Origin: RPQJ01 sp046347155
GTDB lineage: Bacteria > Pseudomonadota > Gammaproteobacteria > Steroidobacterales > Steroidobacteraceae
Assembly (NCBI GenBank): GCA_046347155.1
Contig: JAXMGT010000001.1
Location: forward strand, 1,054,001 to 1,118,000
Direction: 5' to 3'
Length of the DNA: 64,000 bases
The notes beneath the pieces were generated by a model. It was not told where the DNA came from, ran no database searches, and saw only the letters and a program-made list of their open reading frames with translations. The translations under genes were made by a program, and so were the position numbers. This document shows positions 46,352 to 55,014 of the stretch, piece by piece (the stretch's first letter is position 1; each line of letters starts with the position of its first letter).

Positions 46352-47175
46352 GGCAGGTAGCCGCTGCGCCTGGCCCCGGCGACGATCAGCCGCCGCGCGA
46401 GCCTCCGGGACAACCGGCTCATCCGGTGTGCGATCGTGGCCATCGGGCCCACTGGCAGCAGTATCGCGTCGCGCTCTATACCCCGTACGATCCCCTCGGC
46501 GACGACCGAGGGGTGGCAGCCTTCCTCGACGTAGTAGCGCGAGAGCCGTTCGAGTTGCGCGGGCGCGAGGCCCGGCGCGTGTCCACTCGTGCCGATCAGC
46601 GGCGTGTTGATGATCCCCGGGCAGACGATCATCACGGACACGGGCGCGTCGTGGAGTTCCAGTGCAAGGACCTCGGAGAGGCCGATCACCGCGTGTTTCG
46701 AGGCGGCGTAAGCCGACATGTTCGGCGCCGGCGCGTAGCCTGCGGTCGAGGCCACGTTGACGATCTTGCGTTCGCCGCCGGCCGCGAGCATCGACGGCAG
46801 GAATGCACGAACGCAGTGCACCGTGCCCATGACGTTCACCTCGTGGATGCGCCGCCAGCGCTCGAGCGGCGTCTCGAGGAATCCGCCCAGGTAGGCGATG
46901 CCGGCGTTGTTCACCAGCACGTCGAGCGGGCCGCACCGCTCCTGCACGCGAGCTGCCATCGCTTCGACGGCGTCGACGTCCGACACGTCACAGGCGACGG
47001 TCGTGCACTCGGCACCCAGTGCGCGGATCGCCTCGCCGGCACGTTCGAGCGCGTCGGCGTTCACGTCGCTCACGACCAGCCGCGCGCCGCGCCGCGCGAG
47101 CGCCAGCGCGGTCTCGAGGCCGATCCCGGAGGCGGCGCCCGTCACGAGCATCAGTCGTCCGGCCAGCTGTTTCAT
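46348..47175 (-). CDS. Short-chain dehydrogenase/reductase
   Basis: A 275-residue classical SDR. The NAD(P) site is TGAASGIGLETA, NNAG is present as LVNNAGIAYLGG, and the catalytic residues are Ser in VASTAGYAPAPN and Tyr-x-x-x-Lys in YAASKHA. The C-terminal 60 residues are Arg-rich (RMSRLSRRLARRLIVAGARR), as in SDRs that touch membranes. GGAGGAA lies before the ATG. It shares one base with the preceding stop (TGATG) and overlaps the methyltransferase start. Confidence 0.93.
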   Translation of the reverse strand: MKQLAGRLMLVTGAASGIGLETALALARRGARLVVSDVNADALERAGEAIRALGAECTTVACDVSDVDAVEAMAARVQERCGPLDVLVNNAGIAYLGGFLETPLERWRRIHEVNVMGTVHCVRAFLPSMLAAGGERKIVNVASTAGYAPAPNMSAYAASKHAVIGLSEVLALELHDAPVSVMIVCPGIINTPLIGTSGHAPGLAPAQLERLSRYYVEEGCHPSVVAEGIVRGIERDAILLPVGPMATIAHRMSRLSRRLARRLIVAGARRSGYLP

Positions 47176-48107
47176 CAGGGGTTCCTCCGCGACATCAGCG
47201 CGGCCACGTGCGCGGCGCCGGACTTGCCGAGTGCCGGCAGGTCGTAGCCGCCCTCGAGCGTCGAGACCAGCCGTCCGCCCGAATGCCGGTCCGCGACCGA
47301 ACAGGCCGCCTCGGTCACCCAGCCGTAGTCCTCGGTCGCGAGCATCAGCTCGGCCAGCGGGTCGGCGGCGTGCGCGTCGAACCCGGCCGAGATGAAGACC
47401 ATCTCGGGCGCGAAGGCCTCGAGCGCGGGCAGCCAGCGGCTCTCGACCGCGGACCTGAACTCGTGGCTGCCGGCGCCCGCCGGCAGCGGGCAGTTGACGA
47501 TGTGGCCCGGCACCGAGGGTGGGTCCATGTCCGGGTACAGCGGGTACTGGTACAGCGAACAGATGAGCACGCGCGGGTCGTCCCGGAAGATGTCTTCGGT
47601 GCCGTTCCCGAGGTGCACGTCGAAGTCGAGCACCGCAACGCGCGACAGGCCGTGGTGGGACAGCGCGTGTGCGGCGCCGGCCGCGACGTTGTTGAAGAAG
47701 CAGAAGCCCATCGCCCGGGCGCGCTCGGCGTGGTGGCCGGGCGGCCGCACGTTGCAGAACGCTCGCGTCGCGCGTCCCGCCATCACGAGGTCGACGGCGA
47801 ACAGGTTCGCGCCGGCCGCGCGCAGCGCCGCCTCGAGCGTCTCCGGGCACATCGCCGTGTCGGGGTCGAGCCGCTCGAGTCCGGCCGCCGGCGACCTCGA
47901 GCGCACGTATTCGACGTACTCGGGCGGATGCACGCGGGCGAGCTGCACGTCGGTCGCACGCGGCGCCTCGTAGTGCGAGAGGAAATCGTGCAGTCCCTGC
48001 AGCCGGAGCTCCTCGGCGATCGCGTTCACGCGCGCCGGCTGCTCCGGGTGGCCGGGGCCCATCTGGTGCAGCCGGCAGGCCGGATGCGAGATGAACGCGA
48101 CGGTCAA
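47175..48107 (-). CDS. Histone-deacetylase-family protein (class II-like amidohydrolase)
   Basis: A 310-residue arginase/deacetylase-fold protein. RPPGHHAE and the zinc strand DFDVHLGNGTEDIF (Asp163, His165) are present, as are SAGFDAH and LEGGYD. Bacterial members deacetylate acetyl-polyamines, acetoin-related compounds or lysines. In the zinc strand the second residue after the metal His is usually another His (DVHHGNGT); here it is Leu166. A TTG at 48107 is the only start near the conserved N terminus. It follows the RND pump on the minus strand after 28 bases. Confidence 0.9.
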   Translation of the reverse strand: MTVAFISHPACRLHQMGPGHPEQPARVNAIAEELRLQGLHDFLSHYEAPRATDVQLARVHPPEYVEYVRSRSPAAGLERLDPDTAMCPETLEAALRAAGANLFAVDLVMAGRATRAFCNVRPPGHHAERARAMGFCFFNNVAAGAAHALSHHGLSRVAVLDFDVHLGNGTEDIFRDDPRVLICSLYQYPLYPDMDPPSVPGHIVNCPLPAGAGSHEFRSAVESRWLPALEAFAPEMVFISAGFDAHAADPLAELMLATEDYGWVTEAACSVADRHSGGRLVSTLEGGYDLPALGKSGAAHVAALMSRRNP

Positions 48108-48135
48108 CCCGGCACCCCGCGCGGCGTCGCGGCGT

Positions 48136-51100
48136 TCACGCCGCGGGCCCGTGGACCGGCGCCGCCCGCCCGCCCATCAGTTTCTCGACGACGACGAAGA
48201 ACAGCGGCGTGAAGAGCACGCCGAGCAGCGTGCCCGCGAGCATGCCGCCGAGCACGCCGGTGCCGATCGCGCGTTGCGCGCCGGAACCTGCGCCGCTCGC
48301 GAGCGCGAGCGGCAGCACGCCGAGTCCGAACGCGAGCGAGGTCATCAGGATCGGCCGGATGCGGATCCGGACGGCCGCCATCGTGGCGTCGATCAGGTCC
48401 ATGCCGGCCTCGAAGTTGTCCTTCGCGAACGTGATGATCAGGATCGCGTTCTTGCTCGAGAGGCCCACCGTCGTGAGCATCGCGACCTGGAAGTAGACGT
48501 CGCGCTCCATCCCGCGCAGCGTCGCCGCGAGCACCGTGCCCAGGATGCCGAGCGGGACGACGAGCAGCACCGCGGTCGGGATGGCCCAGCTCTCGTACAT
48601 CGCCGCGAGGCACAGGAACACGACGAGCAGCGACAGCGTGTAGAGCATTGGTGTCTGCGCGCCGGCCTGCCTTTCCTGGTACGACTGCCCGGTCCACTCC
48701 ATCCCGACGCCGGGCGGAAGCCCGCGCACGATCCGCTCGACCTCGGCCATCGCTGCGCCCGAGCTCACGCCGGGCGCGGGCTCGCCGTTGATCTCCAGCG
48801 ACGAGGCGCCGTTGAAACGCTTCAGCTGCGGCGGGCCGTACACCCACTGCCAGGTCGCGAACGACGGCACGGGCACCATCTCTCCCTTCTCGTTGCGCAC
48901 CGTCCAGCGGTTGAGGTCCTCGGGCACCATCCGGTACGGCGCGTCGGCCTGCACGTAGACCCGCTTGACGCGGCCGCGGTCGACGAAGTCGTCGATGTAC
49001 TGCCCGCCCCAGGCGGTCGCGAGCGTGGCCGCGATGTCGTTGATCGGCACGCCGAGTGCCGCCGCCTTCCGGGGATCCACGTCGATCCGGAACTGCGGCG
49101 CGTCCTCCTGGCCGTTGGGCCGCACGTTGGCGAGCAGCTTGCTCTGCGACGCCGTGCCGAGGAACTGGTTCCGCGCGGCGACCAGTTCCTCGTGGCCGAC
49201 GCCGCCTTCGTCCTTCAGGCTGAAAACGAAGCCCTTCGAGTTGCCCAGTTCCGGCAGCGGGGGCGGCGCGAACGCGAACGCGAACGCGTCCTTGATCTGG
49301 CCGAGCGCCATGTACGCGCGCATCGCCACCGCGTCCACGCCCAGTTCCCTCGACTTGCGCTCGGACCAGTCCTTCAGGTTGATCCAGGCGATGCCGGCAT
49401 TCTGGCCGCTGCCGGCGAAGCTGAACCCCTGGACGGTGAACACGGACTTCACGGTGTCCTTCTCGTTCTCCATGAAGTGGCGCTCGACCGCCTCGATCGA
49501 CTTCATCGTGCGTTCCTGCGTCGCACCGGTCGGCGTGAGCACCTGGGCCATCATCCAGCCCTGGTCCTCGTTCGGCAGGAACGCGGTCGGCAGCCTGAAG
49601 AACAGGAAGCCGGCCAGCGCCGTGACGACCGCGAACGTCGCGAGCCAGCGGCGCCGCTGGCCGAGCATGCCCCGCACGACCCCCTGGTACCGCGCGCTGC
49701 CGCGGTCGAAGCCCCGGTTGAAGCGCGTGAAGAACGCACCCGGCCGCGACTCCTTCTCGACCGGCTTCAGCATCGTCGCGCACAGCGCCGGGGTCAGCAC
49801 GATCGCGACCGCCACGGAGAGCGCCATCGCCGAGACGATCGTCGCGGAGAACTGCCGGTAGATCACGCCGGTCGATCCGCCGAGGAACGCCATCGGCACG
49901 AACACGGCGGCCAGCACCAGGCCGACGCCGACCAGCGCGCCGGTGATCTGGTCCATGGACTTGCGCGTGGCCTCGAGCGGGGAGAGGCCCTCCTCGTGCA
50001 TGATGCGCTCGACGTTCTCGACGACGACGATCGCGTCGTCGACGAGCAGGCCGATCGCGAGCACCATCGCGAACATCGTCAGCATGTTGACCGAGTAGCC
50101 GAGCGCCGCCAGCACCGCGAACGTACCGAGCAGCACGACGGGCACGGCGATCGTCGGGATCAGCGTGGCGCGCAGGTTCTGCAGGAACAGGAACATCACG
50201 AGGAACACGAGCGCGACGGCCTCGAGCAGCGTCGCGATCACGCCCTTGATCGCCGCGTCCACGAACGGCGTCGTGTCGAACGGCACGACGGTGCGCAGCC
50301 CGGGCGGGAACGTCTTCGACATCTCGGCGAGCTTGGCCTCGACCGACTTCGACGTCGCGATCGCGTTCGCGCCCGCGGCCAGCGAGATCGCCATGCCGGA
50401 CGCCGGCTGGCCGTTGAAGCGGCCGATGAAGCTGTAGTTCTCCGCACCGAGTTCGACGCGGGCGACGTCGCCGAGCGTCAGCGTCGAGCCGTCGGGGTTG
50501 CCGCGCAGCACGATCCCGCGGAACTGCTCTGGCGTCTGCAGTCGGCCCTGCGCGGTGATCGGCGCATTGAGCTGCTGGCCCGGTATCGAAGGCGTGCCGC
50601 CGAGTTCGCCGATCGCCACCTGCTGGTTCTGCGCCCGGATCGCCGCGATCACGTCGACCGGCGTGAGCCGGTAGGCGTCGAGCCGCTCCGGGTCGAGCCA
50701 GATGCGCATCGCGTACTGCGTGCCGAAGAACTGAACGTCGCCGACGCCGGGCACTCGCGCGATCGGGTCGACCAGGTTCGCCGCGACGTAGTCGTCCACG
50801 TCGTCCTCGGTGAACTGCGGGTTGTCCGAGACGAACGCGACCACCATCAGGAAGTTGCTGGTCGACTTGGTGACGCTGACGCCCTGTTCGCGGACCGTCT
50901 GCGGCAGCAGCGGCAAGGCCCGCTCGAGCTTGTTCTGCACCTGCACCTGCGCGATGTCGGGGTCGGTGCCGCTCTCGAACGTGAGCGTCACGCTGGCCCG
51001 GCCGCTCGACTCGCTGTCGGCCGACATGTAGATCAGCCCGTCGAGCCCGCGCATGTTCTGCTCGACGATCTGCGTCACCGATTCCTCGACCGCGCGGGCG

Positions 51101-51258
51101 GTCGCGCCCGGGTAGGACGCCGAGACGGTGACCGTGGGCGGGGCGATCGTCGGGTAGCGCTCGACCGGCAGGCGGGTGATCGAGATGGCGCCCGCGATCA
51201 TCATGATGATCGCGAGCACCCAGGCGAAGACCGGGCGGTCGATGAAGAAGCGGGCCAC
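48136..51258 (-). CDS. RND multidrug efflux pump, HAE1 family (second system)
   Basis: A 1040-residue AcrB-type pump beginning MARFFIDRPVFAWVLAIIMM. The proton-relay helix is IGLLVDDAIVVVENVERIM. The remainder keeps the AcrB length and twin-repeat topology. It starts with GTG at 51258 behind AGGGGG, 12 bases after the adaptor gene. Unlike the 29026-34766 system, no outer-membrane channel gene follows; HDAC-like, SDR and methyltransferase genes follow instead. It must borrow a TolC-type channel from elsewhere. Confidence 0.95.
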   Translation of the reverse strand: MARFFIDRPVFAWVLAIIMMIAGAISITRLPVERYPTIAPPTVTVSASYPGATARAVEESVTQIVEQNMRGLDGLIYMSADSESSGRASVTLTFESGTDPDIAQVQVQNKLERALPLLPQTVREQGVSVTKSTSNFLMVVAFVSDNPQFTEDDVDDYVAANLVDPIARVPGVGDVQFFGTQYAMRIWLDPERLDAYRLTPVDVIAAIRAQNQQVAIGELGGTPSIPGQQLNAPITAQGRLQTPEQFRGIVLRGNPDGSTLTLGDVARVELGAENYSFIGRFNGQPASGMAISLAAGANAIATSKSVEAKLAEMSKTFPPGLRTVVPFDTTPFVDAAIKGVIATLLEAVALVFLVMFLFLQNLRATLIPTIAVPVVLLGTFAVLAALGYSVNMLTMFAMVLAIGLLVDDAIVVVENVERIMHEEGLSPLEATRKSMDQITGALVGVGLVLAAVFVPMAFLGGSTGVIYRQFSATIVSAMALSVAVAIVLTPALCATMLKPVEKESRPGAFFTRFNRGFDRGSARYQGVVRGMLGQRRRWLATFAVVTALAGFLFFRLPTAFLPNEDQGWMMAQVLTPTGATQERTMKSIEAVERHFMENEKDTVKSVFTVQGFSFAGSGQNAGIAWINLKDWSERKSRELGVDAVAMRAYMALGQIKDAFAFAFAPPPLPELGNSKGFVFSLKDEGGVGHEELVAARNQFLGTASQSKLLANVRPNGQEDAPQFRIDVDPRKAAALGVPINDIAATLATAWGGQYIDDFVDRGRVKRVYVQADAPYRMVPEDLNRWTVRNEKGEMVPVPSFATWQWVYGPPQLKRFNGASSLEINGEPAPGVSSGAAMAEVERIVRGLPPGVGMEWTGQSYQERQAGAQTPMLYTLSLLVVFLCLAAMYESWAIPTAVLLVVPLGILGTVLAATLRGMERDVYFQVAMLTTVGLSSKNAILIITFAKDNFEAGMDLIDATMAAVRIRIRPILMTSLAFGLGVLPLALASGAGSGAQRAIGTGVLGGMLAGTLLGVLFTPLFFVVVEKLMGGRAAPVHGPAA

Positions 51259-51270
51259 GCGCAGCCCCCT

Positions 51271-52437
51271 TCAGCGACCGGCCGGCGGCGCGGCCGGGGA
51301 GGGCGCGGCGGCGCCGGCCTCGGTCGCGGCGACCGGTGCGCCGGGCTGGACCTTCTGCAGCCCCTCGACGATGACCTTGTCGCCGCCGGCGAGCCCGCTG
51401 TCGACGAGCCAGCGGTCGCCGATCGTCCGGCTCACGGTCACCTGGCGCAGCTCGACCTTGCCGTCGGCGCCGACCACGAGCGCAGTCGCGTTGCCGCGCG
51501 GGTCGCGCGCGATGGCCTGCTGCGGCGCCAGGATCGCGTCCGGGCGCACGCCGCTGCCGACGCGCGCGCGCACGTACATGCCGGGCAGCAGCGCGCGCTC
51601 GGGGTTCGGCACCTTGACGCGCAGCAGGGAGCTGCCCGTGCCGGGGTCGACGCTCACGTCCGCGAACTCGAGCGTGCCGTCGTGCGGGTAGCGGCTGCCG
51701 TCTTCGAGGTAGATCTCGACCGGCAGGCTCGCGGCCTCGCCCTGGGCCTGGCCGGCGAGGTCCCGGCGCAGCTGCAGCAGTTCCGCGCTCGACTGCTGAA
51801 CGTCCACGTACATCGGGTCGAGCTGCTGGACCGTCGCGAGCGGTTCGTCCTGCGCGGCCTTGACGAGCGCGCCGGGCGTGACCGCCGACTTGCCGATGCG
51901 TCCCGCGATCGGCGAGGTGATCCGCGCGTGCGCGAGCTGCACGGCGGCCGAGTCGAGTGCGGCCCGTGTCGAGGCCACGTCGGCGCGCGCCTGCAGCAGC
52001 GCGGCCTGTGCGTCGTCGTTGTCCTGGGTGCTCACGACCCCGGTCTTCGCGAGGCGCGCGTAGCGCTCGGCCCGCAGCCGGGCCACCTCGACCGAGGCCT
52101 CGGCCCGCTCGAGGTTCGCCTTTGCGACGCCGTAGTCGGCGCGGTACGTCGCGTCGTCGAGCTGGTACAGGGGCTGGCCGGCCTTCACCTCGCTGCCTTC
52201 GCGGAAGAGGCGTTCCTTCACGATACCGGTCACCTGCGGCCGGACGTCGGCGACGAGCCAGGCGCTCGTGCGGCCCGGCAGGTCCCGCGCCAGCGTGACC
52301 GGCGCGGCGGCCAGCGTGACGACGGTGACCGGGACCGGACCGCCGGGCGGGGGGCCGCCGGCCGGACCACCGCAGGCGGCGACGGCAACGGCAATGGACA
52401 CGGACAGCAAGGCTGCGCGGTTCGGGCGCACGTGCAT
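51271..52437 (-). CDS. RND periplasmic adaptor (second system)
   Basis: A 388-residue lipoprotein adaptor. Lipobox VAAC precedes a Gly/Pro-rich linker (GGPAGGPPPGGPVP). The lipoyl half-motifs (VRPQVTGIVKERLFREG and HARITSPIAGRIGKS) flank the alpha-hairpin. ATG at 52437 gives the signal peptide; upstream frame is not protein-like. It heads the minus-strand unit that continues through the pump to the methyltransferase. Confidence 0.93.
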   Translation of the reverse strand: MHVRPNRAALLSVSIAVAVAACGGPAGGPPPGGPVPVTVVTLAAAPVTLARDLPGRTSAWLVADVRPQVTGIVKERLFREGSEVKAGQPLYQLDDATYRADYGVAKANLERAEASVEVARLRAERYARLAKTGVVSTQDNDDAQAALLQARADVASTRAALDSAAVQLAHARITSPIAGRIGKSAVTPGALVKAAQDEPLATVQQLDPMYVDVQQSSAELLQLRRDLAGQAQGEAASLPVEIYLEDGSRYPHDGTLEFADVSVDPGTGSSLLRVKVPNPERALLPGMYVRARVGSGVRPDAILAPQQAIARDPRGNATALVVGADGKVELRQVTVSRTIGDRWLVDSGLAGGDKVIVEGLQKVQPGAPVAATEAGAAAPSPAAPPAGR

Positions 52438-52551
52438 CGGAATCCTCGATTGCCACGGCCGGACGGGTGGTGTCGGGCGCCGGGCCGCTGGCGGTGTGGA
52501 AACTGGTATGCGAATCGTTGACGGCGCGGGCTCGCATGTCAATCGTCCCGG

Positions 52552-53784
52552 TTGCCGCCCGCCGGGCACCCGCGCGATCATCGGCGCTCACTCAGGACGC
52601 CGGACGGCACCCACATCGACAGGAACGCGACATTTTCCGCCGGGACGGCGGCGCTGGCGGCCGGCGACCCGCGCGCGGCGCGAGCGCACTTCGAGTCGAT
52701 CGTTGCGGCCGGACTGGGCGACGCGCCGGTATTCGTGGGCATCGCGCTCGCGGCCCAGCGCCAGGGCGACGTCCAGGCCGTCGACGCTGCTGTTGCGCGC
52801 GCGCTGGAACTCGACCCGCGCAACCTGCAGGCACTGCTGATGCGGGGAGACCGCTATGTCGCTACCGGCGACAATCGCGCGGCGGCTGCGTTCTACGGCG
52901 TCGCGATCGGCATCGGCGCTCAGAGTCGCAATCTCGCGCCGGCGCTCGCCACGGCGCTGCAACGCGCGGCCGAGGCCCGGGACCGCATCAATGCCGGCGT
53001 GGTGCGCGCGCTCGACGAGCGACTGGCAGGGGCCGGCTACACGCCCGGGCGGTCCAGCCCGAGGTTTGCGCAGTCGCTCGACCTGCTGCTCGGCCGCCGG
53101 CGAATCTATTACCAGCAGCCGCGCGCGTACTACTTTCCCGAACTGCCGCAGGTGCAGTTTTATCCGCGCGAGCGGTTCCCGTGGCTCGCCGAGCTCGAGG
53201 CGGCCACGGACGACATCTGCGCGGAACTGTCGGCCGTCATGGGACGCCGGGACGGTTTCGAACCCTACCTGCGCTCGACGCCGGGCACGCCGGCCACCGG
53301 AGACACCAGGCTGGTGGACAACCTGGACTGGAGCGCGTTCTTTTTCTACCGCAACGGGGAGATCGTTGCCGAGAACGCCGCCCGCTGTCCGAGGACGATG
53401 GCGGCGATCGAGCGGCTGCCTCTGCCCCGCGTCAGCGGCCGCGACCCGATGGCGCTTTTCTCGGTCCTGAGGCCGGGGACCCACATTCCGCCCCACAACG
53501 GTTTCCTGAACACGAGGCTGATCTGCCATCTCCCGCTCGTCGTGCCTCCGGGTTGCCGCTTCCGGGTCGGCAACGAGGAGCGGGAGTGGAAGAAGGGCGA
53601 GGCCTGGGTGTTCGACGATTCGATCGAGCACGAAGCCTGGAACCGGGGGAAGGAGACGCGCGTCATCCTGCTGGTGGACATCTGGCGCCCGGAACTGTCC
53701 GCCGAGGAATGCGGGCTCGTCGCCACGCTGCTCGAATCGATGGACGCAATCGGGGGGATGTCGAAGGCCGAGTGGTCTGCCTGA
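52552..53784 (+). CDS. Aspartyl/asparaginyl beta-hydroxylase-like protein with TPR region
   Basis: About 410 residues. The first 110 form two or three TPR-like helices (AALAAGDPRAARAHFESIVAA, AVDAAVARALELDPRNLQAL). The C-terminal half is the AspH double-stranded beta-helix: HIPPHNGFLNTRLICHLPL with His315, and DDSIEHEAWNRG with His360. The 45-residue spacing of the two iron-binding His residues matches mammalian AspH. It would hydroxylate Asp/Asn side chains using Fe(II) and 2-oxoglutarate. No ATG or GTG is available; TTG at 52552 is the first possible start and may be wrong. Confidence 0.85.
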   Translation: MPPAGHPRDHRRSLRTPDGTHIDRNATFSAGTAALAAGDPRAARAHFESIVAAGLGDAPVFVGIALAAQRQGDVQAVDAAVARALELDPRNLQALLMRGDRYVATGDNRAAAAFYGVAIGIGAQSRNLAPALATALQRAAEARDRINAGVVRALDERLAGAGYTPGRSSPRFAQSLDLLLGRRRIYYQQPRAYYFPELPQVQFYPRERFPWLAELEAATDDICAELSAVMGRRDGFEPYLRSTPGTPATGDTRLVDNLDWSAFFFYRNGEIVAENAARCPRTMAAIERLPLPRVSGRDPMALFSVLRPGTHIPPHNGFLNTRLICHLPLVVPPGCRFRVGNEEREWKKGEAWVFDDSIEHEAWNRGKETRVILLVDIWRPELSAEECGLVATLLESMDAIGGMSKAEWSA

Positions 53785-53809
53785 CATACCGGATTGGTTC
53801 GAGGGGCGC

Positions 53810-53815
53810 TATGAT
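53810..53815 (+). promoter_or_regulatory. Possible -10 box of the DUF2092 cassette
   Basis: TATGAT stands about 90 bases before the first gene of the cassette. CTGACA at 53781-53786 would be a good -35 but lies 23 bases away, too far for a normal promoter. Confidence 0.28.
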
Positions 53816-53903
53816 CGGCGCCGTCGCGGTTGCGCCCGTCCCCCCGTGCGTTCTGCGTCCGACCCTTACTCCCAACGTTCTCACAGGATTAGAGGACCCT
53901 CCG

Positions 53904-54191
53904 ATGTCGATGAAGCTTCCATTGATTGCGCTGCTCCCGCTGGCGCTCGGCGCCGGCGCGGCGTCTGCGCAGGAGTACCCGCTGCTCGACAAGGTCGCCA
54001 ACAAGGTGATCGAGAAGTACCAGACCTCGAGCTGCGAGCAGCTCTTCGAACAGAAGAGCCAGCCGAAGTCGGCCGAGGAACAGAAGTTCGTCCAGCTGCT
54101 GCAGAGCGACCCGCAGCTGCAGCAGGCGTTCTTCGCCAAGGTCGCCGCGCCGATCGCGACGAAGCTCTTCTCGTGCGGGTTGCTGCCATGA
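53904..54191 (+). CDS. Small exported protein, first gene of the DUF2092 cassette
   Basis: A 95-residue precursor with a clear signal peptide cut at about ASA|QEYP. The mature part YPLLDKVANKVIEKYQTSSC is helical with one Cys near its middle and a second in the FSCGLLP tail, so a disulfide is possible. I have seen similar proteins beside DUF2092 genes but know no function. Its stop overlaps the next start (ATGA). Confidence 0.75.
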   Translation: MSMKLPLIALLPLALGAGAASAQEYPLLDKVANKVIEKYQTSSCEQLFEQKSQPKSAEEQKFVQLLQSDPQLQQAFFAKVAAPIATKLFSCGLLP

Positions 54192-55000
54192 GTCGCGCCG
54201 TCACGACGATCGCCGCGACCGTGGTCGCGGGCGCCGCGCTGCTGTCCGGCGCCCCGGTGGCGTTCGCGGCTGCGGCCGCCCCGGCGGCCTCCGGCAACCT
54301 GGCCCCGGCCATCGAGGTCGAACCGCGTGCGCTCAGCATCCTGAAGGGCGCGAGCGACCGGCTCGCCTCGGCGAAGACGCTGTCGTTCAAGGCAGTGACG
54401 ACCGAGGAGAGCCCGAGCCGGCTCGGCCCGCCGCTCACGTATTTCTCGGAGCAGCAGGTAACGCTGCGGCGCCCGGATGCGCTCCGGGTGATCACGAACG
54501 TGGACGGCCCGCAGAGCGAGTTCTACTACGACGGCAAGACCGTCACGGCCTACGCGCCGAAGGAGGACATGGTGGCGACGGCTCCGGCCCCGGCCACCAT
54601 CGACGCGATGCTCGACGGCGTGTTCAAGCAGGCGCAGATCTACTTCCCGTACACGGACATGATCGTCTCCGACCCCTACAAGGGCCTGAGCGACGGGCTG
54701 CGCGTAGCCTTCTACATCGGTACGACGGACGCCGTCGGCGGCGTGCAGACCTACATCGTCGCCTACGCGAACGACAACGCGTTCGTGCAGGCCTGGATCG
54801 GCGTGAAGGACCGGCTGCCGCGCAGGCTGCAGGCGGTGTTTCGCCAGGATCCGAAGATGCTGCGCCATTCGGTCGACCTGAGCGACTGGAAGGTCGATGC
54901 GCCGGTGCTGCCGGGCACGTTCGACCCGCCGGCCAAGGCGAAGAAGGCGCTGCCCATCAAGTTCGGCGCTCCGCAGGCGCCTGCCGCTGCGAAGCAGTGA
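54188..55000 (+). CDS. DUF2092-family exported protein
   Basis: A 270-residue periplasmic protein with a signal peptide (about 1-28). The LASAKTLSFKAVTTEES, PDALRVITNVDGPQSEFYYDG and DRLPRRLQAVFRQDP segments match DUF2092. Its fold resembles lipoprotein-carrier proteins of the LolA/outer-membrane-lipoprotein-sorting type, so it may carry a hydrophobic ligand. It is coupled to the preceding gene and lies 14 bases before the following one. Confidence 0.85.
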   Translation: MSRAVTTIAATVVAGAALLSGAPVAFAAAAAPAASGNLAPAIEVEPRALSILKGASDRLASAKTLSFKAVTTEESPSRLGPPLTYFSEQQVTLRRPDALRVITNVDGPQSEFYYDGKTVTAYAPKEDMVATAPAPATIDAMLDGVFKQAQIYFPYTDMIVSDPYKGLSDGLRVAFYIGTTDAVGGVQTYIVAYANDNAFVQAWIGVKDRLPRRLQAVFRQDPKMLRHSVDLSDWKVDAPVLPGTFDPPAKAKKALPIKFGAPQAPAAAKQ

Positions 55001-55014
55001 CGGAGGATTTCGAG

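Noticed and set aside
48091..52521. Very long plus-strand open frame opposite the RND pump and adaptor genes
   Set aside because: It is the complement of two unmistakable genes; its translation is Arg/His/Glu/Asp-rich low complexity typical of antisense frames in GC-rich DNA.
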